Assembly: GCA_001549895.1 (NCBI GenBank)
Contig: AP014719.1
Coordinates: 4,402,001-4,466,000, forward strand
Length of the DNA: 64,000 nt
Origin: Arthrobacter sp. Hiyo8
Lineage (GTDB): Bacteria > Actinomycetota > Actinomycetes > Actinomycetales > Micrococcaceae
Reading direction: 5' to 3'
Every line of letters starts with the position of its first letter. Position 1 is the stretch's first letter. The notes under the pieces were generated by a model. That model ran no database searches. It was not told the DNA's origin and saw only the letters and a list, made by a program, of their open reading frames with translations. The position numbers were made by a program, and so were the translations under genes. Of this stretch, positions 28,044 to 38,584 are shown piece by piece.

Positions 28044-29603
28044 CTAGCTGGCGCCGAGGAAGATCGGGTTCGTCAGCGCTGCCATGGGACCGAGCGGGAT
28101 GACTGTTCCCATCTCCGTGCCGCTGCCGGATGTTCCGTCGATCTTCGGATGCCGGACCTCAACGCGCACGTAAGCCGCGAGTTGCGGGGTGGTGACCCAG
28201 GTGCTCGTTCCCTGGCCCGACGCGGGAAGGGTGACCTGCTGGGTCTGTCCTTCATCCGTGATGAAGCGTACGACGCCGTTCGGCACGCCGGCGATTTTCG
28301 CCGTCACCGTGACGGGGCACCTGCCGCGACGTTGAGCCGCTCGCCCACGGTCGCGCTCTTGCCGCCGGACGTGACCTGGAAGTCCACCGAGACGTCAGCC
28401 GACTCGGCGATCCAGTTCCGGCCATTGCGGATGCCGTCCAGCAGGGCATCGCGGGACAACGCTGCGGCGTAGACCACGTTGTGCGGGAAGCCAATGACCT
28501 GCGGGACGCTGTGGGCGTCGCTGTTGCCCATCGCCGGGAGCCACCGGCCACCGGTACGGACGGAGTGCGCGAGCATCGAATCCCAGGTGTTGACGGAGGA
28601 CTCGTCGTCCAGGGTCCACGGGCCCGTCCATACCTCAACCGCATCGGCGTCGTCATAGCCGAACTTCCAGCGGCAGGCGACATACGGGCAGTACGGGTGA
28701 GCCGGAACAACAATTCCGCCCGAGGCGTGGATCCGCTGGGCTTCCTGCTCGAACCCCTTGTCGCGGGCACGGTAGCGCCAGTCGATCCATTCGCCCGGCT
28801 CCAGGCCGAGCGCGAGGTAGTGGCCGTTGCGCGTGGTGACTTCCTCGCCCGTGAGGATGAGCAGGTCGTTGCCGGCAAGCGGCCCCCAGACGCCGTGCGA
28901 TGCCGGCGTGTTGTGGTCCGTCGAGATCATGAAGTCGAGGCGCGCGGCGCGGGCGCCGGCTGCGACGTCCTCGGGCGTGCGCTTTCCGTCCGAGTAGACG
29001 GTGTGCAGGTGGGCGTCCCCGCGGTACCAGCCTGCGCCGCGGCCGGCAACCTGCTGCGGCGGATACTGGGGCTTGAAAGGGGCGACGTCGGGTCCGTACT
29101 CAAGCGTGACGTTCACCGTGTAGTCAAGGCCCTGCTCGGCCACCTGGTACGGGCCGAGAACAACGTTCCACGTGCCCTTCCCAATCGGCCCCGGCAGGTA
29201 ACCCGGCGTCGTGTCGCCGGCGCTGATGCTGAATTCGGTGCGGAAACCACCGGACCAGCCGCGGAATCCCTTCCCGGCGAGGTCGGTACCCTTCTCATCG
29301 AAGATTCCGATGTCGCAGGCGTTCGTGAGAAGTCCGGAGGCCACCTGGGCTTGCTGTAGGTGTACGAAACGCTGATCTTGTTGACGCCGGCCGGGACCTC
29401 GATCGGCAAATAGACGAAGTCCGCTGCTCCCGGATCCAGATGGCCGGTGATCGTCTTGCTCTTGCTGGTTCCGGTAGCGGCTGCCGCGAACGAAACCGGG
29501 CCAGGGTCAGAGCCGCGCCGGTCAGTGCGGCGGCCAGGAAGCCGCGCCGGGTAGAGGAAAAGGAGACATTGTCGCCCGAATGGGCTTTGCATGGTGAAGT
29601 CAC
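28044..29603 (-). CDS. CehA/McbA-family PHP metallohydrolase, Tat-exported
   Basis: About 520 residues. The start MTSPCKAHSGDNVSF leads into a twin-arginine signal, STRRGFLAAALTGAALT. The PHP domain carries WYRGDAHLHTVYSDGKRTPE (metal-binding HLH), LDFMISTDHNTP, IVVPAHPYCPY and PAMGNSDAHS, all conserved in the CehA/McbA branch of carbaryl and phosphonate hydrolases. A beta-rich C-terminal domain (VTLPASGQGTSTWVTTPQLA, RVEVRHPKID) ends at 28044. Breaks near 29500, 29345 and 28315 are single-base losses. The substrate is unknown; family members cleave esters or phosphoesters outside the cytoplasm. Confidence 0.85.
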
Positions 29604-29816
29604 TCACTCGATGTTGCACACCGTTACTGAACAGTAGGCAACGGAACCAAGAACGCAGCATGAAAGCGGAGCGTCAGCAAGCGGAGTCCATTCAGTGGAC
29701 CCGTCGTCAATTGGCCCTTGCCACGAGCCATGCCCGGCCTTACTGTTCTTGGCATGCACCAAGGGCTGGGGCGACGGCGCAACCATTCCCATGTACCGAA
29801 CAGGACGGTGTTTTAG

Positions 29817-30075
29817 ATGTGCGATATTCCGGGTTTGATCAGTCGCCTTGAAGCCCAAGACCTCGCTCGATTGCGCGAGGCAGGCAAAGAAAAGCCCCTG
29901 GAACCGGGGATGATCGCCGCTATTGATGCCGCGGCCGGCGGCCGGGCGAGGCCGCGGGTACTACGTGGTCAGCGGTTCCCTGTATCCCGTCGAAGCCAGG
30001 GACTACCACCTCAGGGAAGATGTGGCGGAGGCGCTGTTCGCGGCGGAAGGAACATCCGTAGGCGCCACGGCCTAG
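29817..30075 (+). CDS. Small hypothetical protein
   Basis: About 86 residues from ATG 29817: MCDIPGLISRLEAQDLARLR, then EKPLEPGMIAAIDAAAGGRA. One base restored near 29950 joins GYYVVSGSLYPVEARDYHLR and DVAEALFAAEGTSVGATA, ending at the TAG 30073-30075. No membrane segment, no known motif. A structured region (29715-29765) lies upstream and a dyad symmetric terminator follows. Confidence 0.45.
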
Positions 30076-30106
30076 GCCCGGGACGCCGTAACCCAAGCCG
30101 CAGGCA

Positions 30107-30138
30107 CCGGCCCACACTGGAAAAAACAGGTGGGCCGG
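30107..30138. terminator. Bidirectional terminator between convergent genes
   Basis: CCGGCCCAC (30107-30115) and GTGGGCCGG (30130-30138) form a perfect 9-base-pair stem around a loop with an A6 run. It lies between the end of the small plus-strand gene (30075) and the end of the DUF305 gene (30165). Confidence 0.55.
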
Positions 30139-30164
30139 CGGTGTGGTCTGGAGGGTGCTTGCGA

Positions 30165-30775
30165 CTACAGCGCGCCCAACAGCTCCTGCATTTCCTTGAT
30201 CTCGGCCTCCTGCGCCGTCACGATGTCCTTGCCGAGTTTGAGGGCATCGGCGTTCTTACCGTCGGTGCCTTCCTTCTGCGCCATGGCCACGGCCCCTTGG
30301 TGGTGGGCGATCATGTGGGTCAGGAACAGCCTGGCTGCATCCCGGCCTTGGGCGGCCTCGAGTTTCGTCATGTCCTCGTTGTCCACCATTCCGTTCATGG
30401 TGTGGCCGCCAGACATCCCCGCGGGCTCGTTCCAGTCCTTGAGCCAGCCGGTCATCTCCTCGATCTCCGGGCCTTGGGCTGCCTTGATCCTGCCGGCGAG
30501 CGCAGTCACTTGGGCAGGGATGCCGTTCTTGGCGAGTATGACGTCGCTCATCTGGACGGCCTGGGCATGGTGGGGATCATCATCCGGGCAAACTCGGCAT
30601 CCGCCGCGTTATGGTCTCCCGCGGTCGCCGCGGCCGGGGATGCGGCCGAACCAGACGAAGAGGCGCTTCCGTGGTCCATTCCCGGCATGCTGCTGCCGCC
30701 GGTTCCGGCCGAGCAGCCGGCGAGCGCGATTGCTGTGGCCACGGTAAAGGTGGCGAGGGTCAGGTTTTTTCTCAT
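30165..30775 (-). CDS. DUF305-family lipoprotein (copper-associated)
   Basis: About 203 residues from ATG 30775 (MRKNLTLATFTVATAIAL) with lipobox ALAGC. A linker rich in Ser, Gly, Met and His (SSMPGMDHGSASSSGS) is followed by FARMMIP, then, after one frame repair near 30553, by MSDVILAKNGIPAQVTALAG, MSGGHTMNGMVDNEDMTKLE and FLTHMIAHHQGAVAMAQKE. The MxxHHxxA and HHQGA motifs are the DUF305 signature. The many exposed Met and His residues fit periplasmic or surface copper binding. It is grouped with the DUF6153-like gene on the same strand. Confidence 0.85.
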
Positions 30776-30793
30776 GGTTTTGGGGTCCTTCAA

Positions 30794-31339
30794 TCAATCA
30801 GCCTGCAGAAGCGCGGCTGCGTGGGACACGCACAGCAAGCCCACTGTGTGGGGTGGCGCGTCAGGGTGGAGTCTTGTGCAGCGGGCCGGCAGCCCGGTGC
30901 GGCGGTGGATTTTACGTGCGGCTGATGCAGAGATCGCCGGGGAAGGACTACCCGGGCGATGCGAATATCCGGAGACCAGGGTACCGGCCTCTGACGTGCC
31001 CGCATTGGCGTAGGGCGGGACACCTGGTAGGGGTGCTGTCAGGGTGTTATGGCCCGGAGCGGGGACGCAGACGGCGTGCAGGGCCGACATCGTGGTGCAC
31101 GTGCCCGGGCTTGCACACGACTGCGCCGGAGATGAATCCGCGTGCTGAACTATGTGCGACGGCCCATGACAGTGGCGGGCCCACGACGGCGGACTGGCTC
31201 ATAGCGGGGGTGGCGTGCATGCTGTGCCCACCCGCCATGACATGCATCCCGACGATTCCGCCGATGATCGCGAGCAGTCCTGCCAACAGGCCCGTGCGGA
31301 GGAGGAAGGCGGTGGCGCGGCCCGTGAGGGGTCGGTCAT
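30794..31339 (-). CDS. DUF6153-like small membrane protein (C-terminus uncertain)
   Basis: ATG 31339 follows a strong AAGGAGG site. The frame gives MTDPSRAAPPPSSSAR, then after one repair near 31290 a hydrophobic helix GLLAGLLAIIGGIVGMHVMA followed by a Met/His-rich part (GGHSMHATPAMSQSAV). A second shift near 31090 leads to MSALHAVCVPAPG and a Pro/Gly-rich tail. The layout, with one N-terminal helix, Met/His motif and Cys-His region, resembles DUF6153 proteins that accompany DUF305 in actinobacterial copper islands. The extent of the C-terminal tail is doubtful. It lies just upstream of the DUF305 gene. Confidence 0.5.
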
Positions 31340-31432
31340 GGTCTTCCTCCTTCCGTAGCTTGTTCGCCCGGTTCGCGGGCTTTACGACGGCTTCAACGAG
31401 TATAGGCGCCGTTCAGTTTCATTCTGCCGGAC

Positions 31433-32260
31433 TCACCCTGCCATCGTCCGTCCTGTCATGGTCCTTGGTGGTTGCGCGGCTTTCGCGGCGGCGGCTTCGC
31501 GGGCCAGGAATGCTCCGAGTTCGCCGATGGTGCTCATCAAGGGAGCCGGGAAGACGACCGTGGTGTTCTTGTCCACGCCGATCTCCACCATGGACTGCAG
31601 GTTGCGCAACTGCAGGGCCAGTGGATGGGCCATCATGGTGTCAGAGGCCATGCCCAGCGCGGCAGCGGCCAGGGACTCGCCTTCGGCGGCGATGATCTTG
31701 GCGCGCTTTTCACGCTCGGCCTCGGCCTGGCGGGCCATGGCGCGCTTCATGCTGTCCGGCAGTTGGATGTCCTTGAGTTCCACGAGGGTCACTTCGACGC
31801 CCCATTCCAAGGTCAGTCCGTCCAGGATCTGGCGGATGTTGGCATTGATGACGTCCGTTTCTGCGAGCGTTTCGTCGAGGGTGTGCTGACCCACCACCTT
31901 GCGCAGCGTGGTTTGTGCGATCTGGTCGATCGCGGCGTAGACGTTTTCGATGGCCAGGACGGACTTGATGGCGTCCACCACCCGGAAATACGCGACGGCG
32001 GAAATGTCCAGGCTGACGTTGTCCCGGGTGATGATGCCCTGGGACTGGATCGGCATGGTGACGATCCGCAGGGAGACCTTCCTCAGGCGGTCGACGAACG
32101 GGATGATGATCACAAGGCCCGGGGTCCGGAGGCCCTGGATCCTCCCAAGCCTCAACAGGACACCGCGCTCATACTGCGTGACAATGTGGACGGCCATCGC
32201 AAACCAGATGACCAGCAGGACAATCAAGACAATCAGCCAGGTGATGGCGTCCGCTGTCAT
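31433..32260 (-). CDS. Slipin/stomatin-like SPFH-domain membrane protein
   Basis: Intact 275-residue frame. One N-terminal membrane helix (LIVLIVLLVIWFAMAVHIV) is followed by the SPFH/band-7 domain: QYERGVLLRLGRIQGLRTPG, VTMPIQSQGIITRDNVSLDI, VAYFRVVDAIKSVLAIENVY and LRKVVGQHTLDETLAETDVI. A coiled-coil part (MKRAMARQAEAEREKRAKII) leads to a C-terminal hydrophobic region. Slipins form membrane microdomain scaffolds and often pair with an NfeD-like protease, but no nfeD gene is adjacent here. Confidence 0.9.
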   Translation of the reverse strand: MTADAITWLIVLIVLLVIWFAMAVHIVTQYERGVLLRLGRIQGLRTPGLVIIIPFVDRLRKVSLRIVTMPIQSQGIITRDNVSLDISAVAYFRVVDAIKSVLAIENVYAAIDQIAQTTLRKVVGQHTLDETLAETDVINANIRQILDGLTLEWGVEVTLVELKDIQLPDSMKRAMARQAEAEREKRAKIIAAEGESLAAAALGMASDTMMAHPLALQLRNLQSMVEIGVDKNTTVVFPAPLMSTIGELGAFLAREAAAAKAAQPPRTMTGRTMAG

Positions 32261-32429
32261 GGCCGCACACCGGCTTCGTCGCTAAGTGCTAATGCGTTCA
32301 TGGCGGAGATCCTTCGGTGGCAGTGGAGGGAAAAGGGAGCCCACTTTCCGCAGCGAGGCAGGCGAACCCGCTTACGTTGTATCTCCAGTAAATACCTTGG
32401 AATCGCCGAGTTGTAGGGCCACAAATGAA

Positions 32430-32453
32430 AGGAACGCCCTCTGGGACGTTCCT
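32430..32453 (-). terminator. Terminator after the 62-residue ORF
   Basis: On the minus strand AGGAACGTCCC pairs with GGGCGTTCCT (one bulged base), followed by a T-rich TTTCATTTG. It is 15 bases past the stop of the small ORF at 32468 and precedes the slipin gene. Confidence 0.6.
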
Positions 32454-32467
32454 CTCAATTTCGTGGC

Positions 32468-32656
32468 TTAGACCCTTTCGCGGGTCCGGTCGATAACCGG
32501 CTCCGGATCGTTCCTGAACTCACGGTAGCGGCGTGGGAAGGCCCAGAACATGAAGTCCTTCGCGTCGACCTTGGGCTCAGGGCGTTCCTCGGGTTCCTGT
32601 GAGGCATCTTTCCTGGTGTCCCGCCGGAAATCCTTGTTGTAGCCGTAGCACATCAC
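32468..32656 (-). CDS. Small hydrophilic protein of unknown function
   Basis: 62 residues, MMCYGYNKDFRRDTRKDASQ then a Glu/Pro-rich middle (EPEERPEPKVDAKDF), MFWAFPRRYREF and an acidic-basic tail. A good AAGGAGG ribosome site precedes the start and a hairpin terminator follows the stop, so it is probably a genuine single-gene unit. No family recognised. Divergent from hrpB, with about 95 bases between the starts. Confidence 0.6.
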   Translation of the reverse strand: MMCYGYNKDFRRDTRKDASQEPEERPEPKVDAKDFMFWAFPRRYREFRNDPEPVIDRTRERV

Positions 32657-32751
32657 AGACCTCCTTCTAGCAACTGCCCTTTAATCGTCCTCCCGATTCG
32701 GCAAGCAGTCCACCTTTCAACGGCTGATCCGCTTATAGGCACAATGGAGGA

Positions 32752-35457
32752 GTGAAATCCCCACCCGTTCCCCGGAATGCCGCGCTCGCATACCGCCCTT
32801 TCGACCTGGACACCATCGGCGAGGGACTCGTCTTCGGAGAATCGCTGGGGGAACTCGCCAAAGCCCTCGATACAAGGGGAACGGCAGGAACCGCCGTCGT
32901 GCAAGCGCCCCGGGGACCGGCAAGACGACGCTCGTGCCGCCCTTGCTTGCCAACATCCTGCTCGCCGACGGCGCGGCCGGCGCGGTGACCGGAAGGCAGC
33001 GCCCCCGGGTGATCGTGACCCAACCACGGCGGGTCGCCGCACGCTCAGCGGCACGGCGCCTCGCCGCCCTCGACGGCAGCCGGCTCGGCGAACGGGTCGG
33101 ATACACGGTCCGCGGCGAAAGCCAGGCGGGCCCGGGACCATGATCGAGTTCGTGACTCCCGGAATCCTCCTGCGCCGCCTGCTCGCGGATCCGGGGCTTG
33201 AGACCGCCGGGGCTGTGATCCTGGACGAGGTCCACGAGCGCGGCCTGGAGACGGACCTGTTGCTCGGAATGCTCATCGAGGTCCGCGAACTGCGGGAGGA
33301 CCTCACGCTCGTCGCGATGTCCGCAACCCTCGACGCGCCACGGTTTGCCGCGCTGATTGGAGGCGCCGGAGAAGGCACAAGCGGAAAGCACGACGGCGGC
33401 GGGCCGGCACCCGTCGTCGACTGTCCGTCCGCGCTGCATCCCTTGACGGTGGACTGGGCGGCCGCGGCAGGTCCACGGTTGGACGGACGCGGCGTGACCC
33501 GCGCCTTCCTGGACCATGTGGCGGACACTGCCGCGTCGTCGTACACGGACACCCTCGCCGCTGATCCGGACATCCACGCCCTGGTGTTCCTTCCTGGTGC
33601 GTGGGAGGTCTCCTACGTCGCGTCCCGGCTGCGCGCCAGACTGGCTGCGAGGGCCAGGGACGTGGAGGTATTGGAGCTTCATGGCCAGGCAAGCCCGGCG
33701 GAACAAGACCGGGCGGTCTCCGGCCGGGAGCCCGGCGGATCTCCCCGGATTATCGTCTCGACAGCCCTGGCCGAATCCTCCCTGACCGTTCCGGGAGTGC
33801 GGCTGGTCATCGACGCGGGGCTGTCCCGTGAACTGCGGCGTGACGCCGGCCGCGGCATGTCCGGCTTGGTCACGGTCTCCTGCTCCCGTGCCTCCGCCGA
33901 ACAACGCGCCGGACGCGCGGCACGCCAAGGGCCAGGGCGCGTGGTCCGCTGCTACGAGCACAAAGCATACGGCGCCGCACCGGCCCACCCCACACCGGAA
34001 ATTGCGGCCGCCGACCTGACGGGCGCGGCGCTCGTCCTCGCGTGTTGGGGATCGCCGGGTGGCCGGGGCTCGCACTTCCGGACTCCCGCCCCAAGGCGCG
34101 ATGGACGATGCCATTGAAGTGCTGCGGGAACTTGGCGCCATCGACGCGGACGGACTTGCCACGGACGTGGGGAAGACCCTGGCCCGGATCCCGCCGATCC
34201 ACGACTGGCCCGTGCATTGCTGGATGGTGCCGCCACTGTCGGGCACCGGGCGGCTGCCGAGGCTGTCGCCCTCGTGGCAGGGGATCAACGGGCTCTCGGA
34301 GCTGACTTGACGCGCCTGCTGGCCGCACTCCGGGCAGGCAAGGACCCCGCGGCCGGCGTTGGGCCGAGGATGTCCGCCGCATGGAGGCGATCGCACGCCA
34401 GGAGCGATCCGGTGTCGGGCCTTCCTTGACCGCACCGCCGAGCATGCCTTCACTGGCGAGTCCTGCCGAAGCCTTGGGGTTCGTGGTCGCGCTTGCGTTC
34501 CCCGACCGTGTTGCGCGCCGCGTTCCAGGCACCGGCCCTGAACGCTACCTGCTGACGTCCGGAACACGTGCCGGGCTGCCGGCGGGCAGTCCGCTCGCCG
34601 GCCACGATTGGCTCGCTGTGGCCGAGGTATCCCGTGCGGACGGCCGGGATGCGGCAGGCACTGGCGCCGTCATCCGTTCCGCTGCACCTTTGGCGGCGGA
34701 TGCGGCGGAAGCTGCCGCCAGCCACCTCCTGAGCGATACGGTGGAAGCCGAATTCACGCGGGGCCGCGTCACCGCCAGGCGGGAACGGCGGCTGGGTGCG
34801 ATTCTGCTTTCGTCGACGCCCGTACGGCCCACCATCGACGACGGTCGCGCTGCCGTGGCCCGCGCCCTGGCGAAAGAAGGCCTGGGGACCATTGGCTGGT
34901 CGACGGAAGCCGATACCTTGCGCCGGCGACTGGCTTTGCTGCACAGGGAACTGGGCGATCCATGGCCGGACGTCTCCGAGCCCGCCTTGCTGGCCAGGCT
35001 GGAGAAGTGGCTGGCACCGGAGCTCGAAGCGCTCGCAGGAGGCGCTGCGACGAACGGGATCGACCTGGCCGAGCCGTTGCGGCGGCTTTTGCCGTGGCCG
35101 AGGCGGCCGGCTCGGTGAGCTGGCGCCGGAATGGCTTGAGGTGCCGAGCGGTTCCCGGGTGCGGATCGACTATCCGGACGTTGCCGACGACGACGGCCGG
35201 CCGGTGGTGGCGGTCAAGTTGCAGGAGTGCTTCGGCTGGGCTGCGACGCCGCGCTTGGTAGGCGGACGGGTGCCGGTGCTGTTCCACCTTCTTTCTCCGG
35301 CCAGGCGACCGCTGGCCGTGACAGATGACCTGGCCTCTTTTTGGTCCGGCCCGTACGCCCAGGTCCGTGCGGAGATGCGCGGGCGCTATCCGAAGCATCC
35401 CTGGCCGAGGACCCGTGGACAGCGCCAGCAACGGCCAAGACCAAGCGGAAGATGTGA
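32752..35457 (+). CDS. hrpB: ATP-dependent helicase HrpB
   Basis: About 905 residues from GTG 32752. DEAH-box motifs in order: Walker A GTGKTTL, QPRRVAARSAARRLA (Ia), VTPGILLRRLLADP, ILDEVHERGLETD (DEVH), LVAMSATLDA (SAT), ALVFLPGAWEVSYV, IVSTALAESSLTVPGVRLVI and QRAGRAARQGPGRVVR (motif VI). The long C-terminal part ends with the HrpB-specific FGWAATPRLVGGRVPVLFHL and LASFWSGPYAQVRAEMRGRY to the expected PKHPWPEDP-like end. About seven single-base losses (for example near 32910, 33115, 34085, 34235, 34300, 35100 and 35425) split it. It acts on RNA or RNA-DNA; its cellular role in bacteria is poorly known. Confidence 0.9.
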
Positions 35458-35523
35458 CCCCGGCTTGCCGGTGGTTCCAGCTGGCTGGGAGGCGTTCACA
35501 GGCTTTTTCTTTAGGATGCCACG

Positions 35524-36278
35524 GTGATGAACATGGAATTGCGTCCCGCTGACCTTGTCAACGACTGGTGGCAGGCCGTGCTGCGGGGATTCACCACACA
35601 AGAGGTCCCGAACCTTGCGACCCCTGTTGTGCTGGGCATCCTGGCTGCTGCCGTCGTACTGAGCATCCCGCACGCCACCTGGCGCTGGTTTGGTCTTTAT
35701 GTGACCTTCGTGCATGAACTGGGCCACGCGTTCGCTGCCCTCATGACGGGGCGGGTCGTCCACGGGCTCCGGATCGGGCTGGACCACTCCGGACAGCTCC
35801 TGAGCAGCGGGCGCGGCAAATTCGGCGCAGCCTGGTCCGGGTTCTGGGGATATCCGAGTCCCGCCGTGGTAGGCGTGGCGCTCATCTGGTCCGTGTCGGC
35901 AGGGCGGTCCGGGGCAGCCATGTCCATCGGCGCGCTGGTGTTGCTGCTCGCACTGATCTTTCTGCGGAACTTCACGGGAATCTTCGTGGCGCTCCTCAGT
36001 GCCGCGATTGCCCAGTTGCTTGTCATGTTCGCCACTCCCTCGACGGTAAGCCATGTGGTACTCGGACTTGGCATAGCCCTCGAGGTGGGCGCCGTGCGGG
36101 ATTGGTTCAAGGTGGCTTCGGTCCACACCCGTCGGCGCGACCGGCTCGCGTCGTCGGATGCCTACATCCTGGCCCGGTCCACGGGGGTGCCGTCCTTGCT
36201 GTGGCTCGTGGCTTTCGCCGTTGTCATCGCAGCAAGCGCGGTGTTTCCCTTCGCACGGTGTGGGGCATGCTCTCCTAA
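35524..36278 (+). CDS. M50-family membrane metallopeptidase-like protein
   Basis: About 251 residues, from GTG 35524 or ATG 35527. The zinc motif HELGHAFAALMTGRVVHGLR is followed by several hydrophobic helices (VVGVALIWSVSAGRSGAAMS, IGALVLLLALIFLRNFTGIF, LGLGIALEVGAVRDWFKVAS). This is the M50B-like intramembrane peptidase layout found in actinobacteria. The second metal ligand (an Asp in a GA/N-P-x-x-D region) may be in GIALEVGAVRDW but is not certain. One base restored near 36255 gives the C-terminus ending WGMLS at TAA 36276-36278. Confidence 0.8.
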
Positions 36279-36391
36279 GGCTGCGGTTTCGGCACGGACT
36301 GGGTCGATTGCTCTTGCCGTGCGCCAGTCCAGGGTGTGGAATCGGTTAGCAAAGGACGCGGGGGATTCGGCTTCTACTCCAGGAGGTGCTC

Positions 36392-38563
36392 ATGTCGGTG
36401 AAAGGCCCAGGCAGTGCGACGAAGGGGTCGAACCGGACCAACCCCGATCTTCGACGGGCGGACCCGTCCTCGGCGCCAGCCGATCGGCCCGAAAACATCC
36501 GCAACGTCGTCCTGATTGGCCGCTCGGGCGCGGGAAAGACGATGCTGCTCGAATCACTCCTTTACGCTGCCGGGTGGTGAACCGCATGGGTTCGATCGTG
36601 GATGGCACCACCGTGAGCGACTCGGAGGCGACGGCCATCCACCAGCAGCGATCCATCGGGCTGTCCGCGGCGCCCTTGGTCTTCGACGACATCAAAGTGA
36701 ACCTTCTCGACACCCCGGGCTACGCCGATTTCATGGGAGAGCTGCGCGCGGGGCTGCGTGCCGCGGATGCGGCTCTGTTCGTAGTGTCGGCCGTTGACGG
36801 CGTCGACGCCGGAACCACCGCCCTGTGGGGTGAATGCGAGCGCGTTGGCATGCCCAGGGCCGTGGTCATCAGCCGGCTTGACCATCCCCGGGCGAACTAC
36901 GATGCCGTCCTGGCCGAATGCCGGTCCGCCTTCGGCGATTCTGTCCTTCCCCTTCATTTGCCGGTCCGCACCGCGGACGCTGTTTCCGGAGTGCTCGGGC
37001 TGCTTTCGGCTCGGTGTCGGAGTACACCCCCGGGGAACCACGGCCCGCGGTCCGGGCGGCGACAGCGGCGGAACTGGCCGGCGCGGAAGGTGTCCGGGGG
37101 AACTCATCGAGGGCATCATTTCCGAGAGCGAGGACGAGACCTTGATGGACCGGTACCTCGGCGGCGAGGACGTCCCCATCGATACCCTCGTGGAAGATCT
37201 GGAGACCGCGATCGTCCGGGGACGTTCTTTCCGGTCCTGGCCAGCTCTTCCGTGACCGGAGTCGGCACGGCCGAACTCTTGGAAGTGCTGACCCGCGCCT
37301 TTCCGCCTCCGACTGAGCGAAGCCTCCCGACGGTGACTGACCTGGGCGGGACACCCTTGGAACCCCTGGCATGCGATCCGGACGGTCCGCTCCTTGGCGA
37401 AGTGGTGCGGACTACTGTTGACCCGTTCCTGGGACGGTGTGCCTTGTCCGGGTCTTCTCAGGGACGCTGCGAGAGGACTCTGCCGTGCATGTGGGTGGAC
37501 ACGGCCTGGCTGAGCGCGGGCACCCCGACCACGACAGCGACGAGCGGATCACCCACCTGTACTCCCCGTTGGGCTCAAGCCTGCGGCCGGTGCAGTTCGC
37601 CGTGGCCGGAGACATTTGCGCGCTGGCGAAGGTGGCGAGCGCCGAAACGGGAGACACGGTTTCCGCGCGCGAGGCTCCACTGCTCGTGGAAACCTGGGAC
37701 ATGCCCGAGCCGCTGATGCCTGTGGCGATCGAAGCAGCCTCGCACGGCGATGAAGACGCGCTGTCCAAGAGCCTGGCCAAGGTCGCGGCGGGAGATCCGA
37801 CCCTGAGGGTGGAGCGCAACTCCGAGACGCACCAGCTGGTCCTGTGGTGCATGGGCGAGGCCCACTCGGAGGCAGTCCTGGACCGTTTGCGCGAGCAGGG
37901 GGTGAAGCTGCAGACCGTGGATGTCATTACCCCGCTCCGGGAGACCTTTGCCGCCCAGTCCGCGGGCCACGGACGCTATGTCAAACAATCCGGCGGCCAC
38001 GGACAGTACGCGATCTGCGATATCGAAGTGGAACCCCTTGAACGCGGGGAGGCTTCGAATTCGTGGACAGGATTGTTGGCGGGGTCATCCCCGGCACGTA
38101 TGTTGTGTCGGTCGAGAAAGGCGTCCGGGCCCAGATGAGCAAGGGGGTGCGGGCAGGTTTCCCGGTGGTCGACATCAGGGTGATCCTGGTGGGCGGCAAG
38201 ACCCACAGCGTCGATTCATCGGACGCGGCTTTCCAGGCCGCTGGCGCTTTGGCCCTGCGGGAAGCCGCCGCGGCGGGCAGCATTCAACTGCTCGAACCGA
38301 TTTCGGCCGTGACGGTCCTTGTGGCCGACGAGCACGTGGGCGGGGTCATGAGCGATCTGTCCTCCCGCCGCGGGCGCGTCACCGGGACGACATCCGTGGG
38401 CGGAGAGCGCACGGAGATCAGCGCCGAAGTGCCGGAGCAGGAACTGCTGCGGTACGCGATCGTGCTGCGGGGACTGACGGCGGGCAGCGGTCAATTCCGC
38501 CGGGAGTACTTGCGGCACGAGCCGTTGCCGCCCGGCATAGCCGTCGCCTCGGCGAAAGCCTGA
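36392..38563 (+). CDS. EF-G2/FusA2-like translational GTPase
   Basis: About 727 residues, from ATG 36392 (AGGAGG seven bases upstream). GTPase motifs: G1 LIGRSGAGKT, G3 NLLDTPGYADF, and a non-canonical G4 VVISRLDHPR in place of NKxD. Later domains: VVRTTVDPFLGR, LVRVFSGTLREDSAVHVGGH, DITGs of domain III, the EF-G domain IV GHGRYVKQSGGHGQYAICDI, VDRIVGGVIPGTYVVSVEKG and RRGRVTGTTSVGGERTEISA. At least five single-base losses (near 36575, 37010, 37090, 37220, 37440 and 38050) break it. EF-G2 proteins bind GTP but usually do not replace EF-G in elongation; ribosome-protection-like or stress roles are proposed. It is not next to ribosomal protein genes, as expected for the second paralogue. Confidence 0.87.
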
Positions 38564-38584
38564 GGCTCAGAGTCTCCTTCCAGG

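Noticed and set aside
29817..31695. Long plus-strand frames 29817-31013 and 30853-31695
   Set aside because: Only the first 50 or so codons fit a small gene; the rest is antisense to the DUF305 and DUF6153-like genes.
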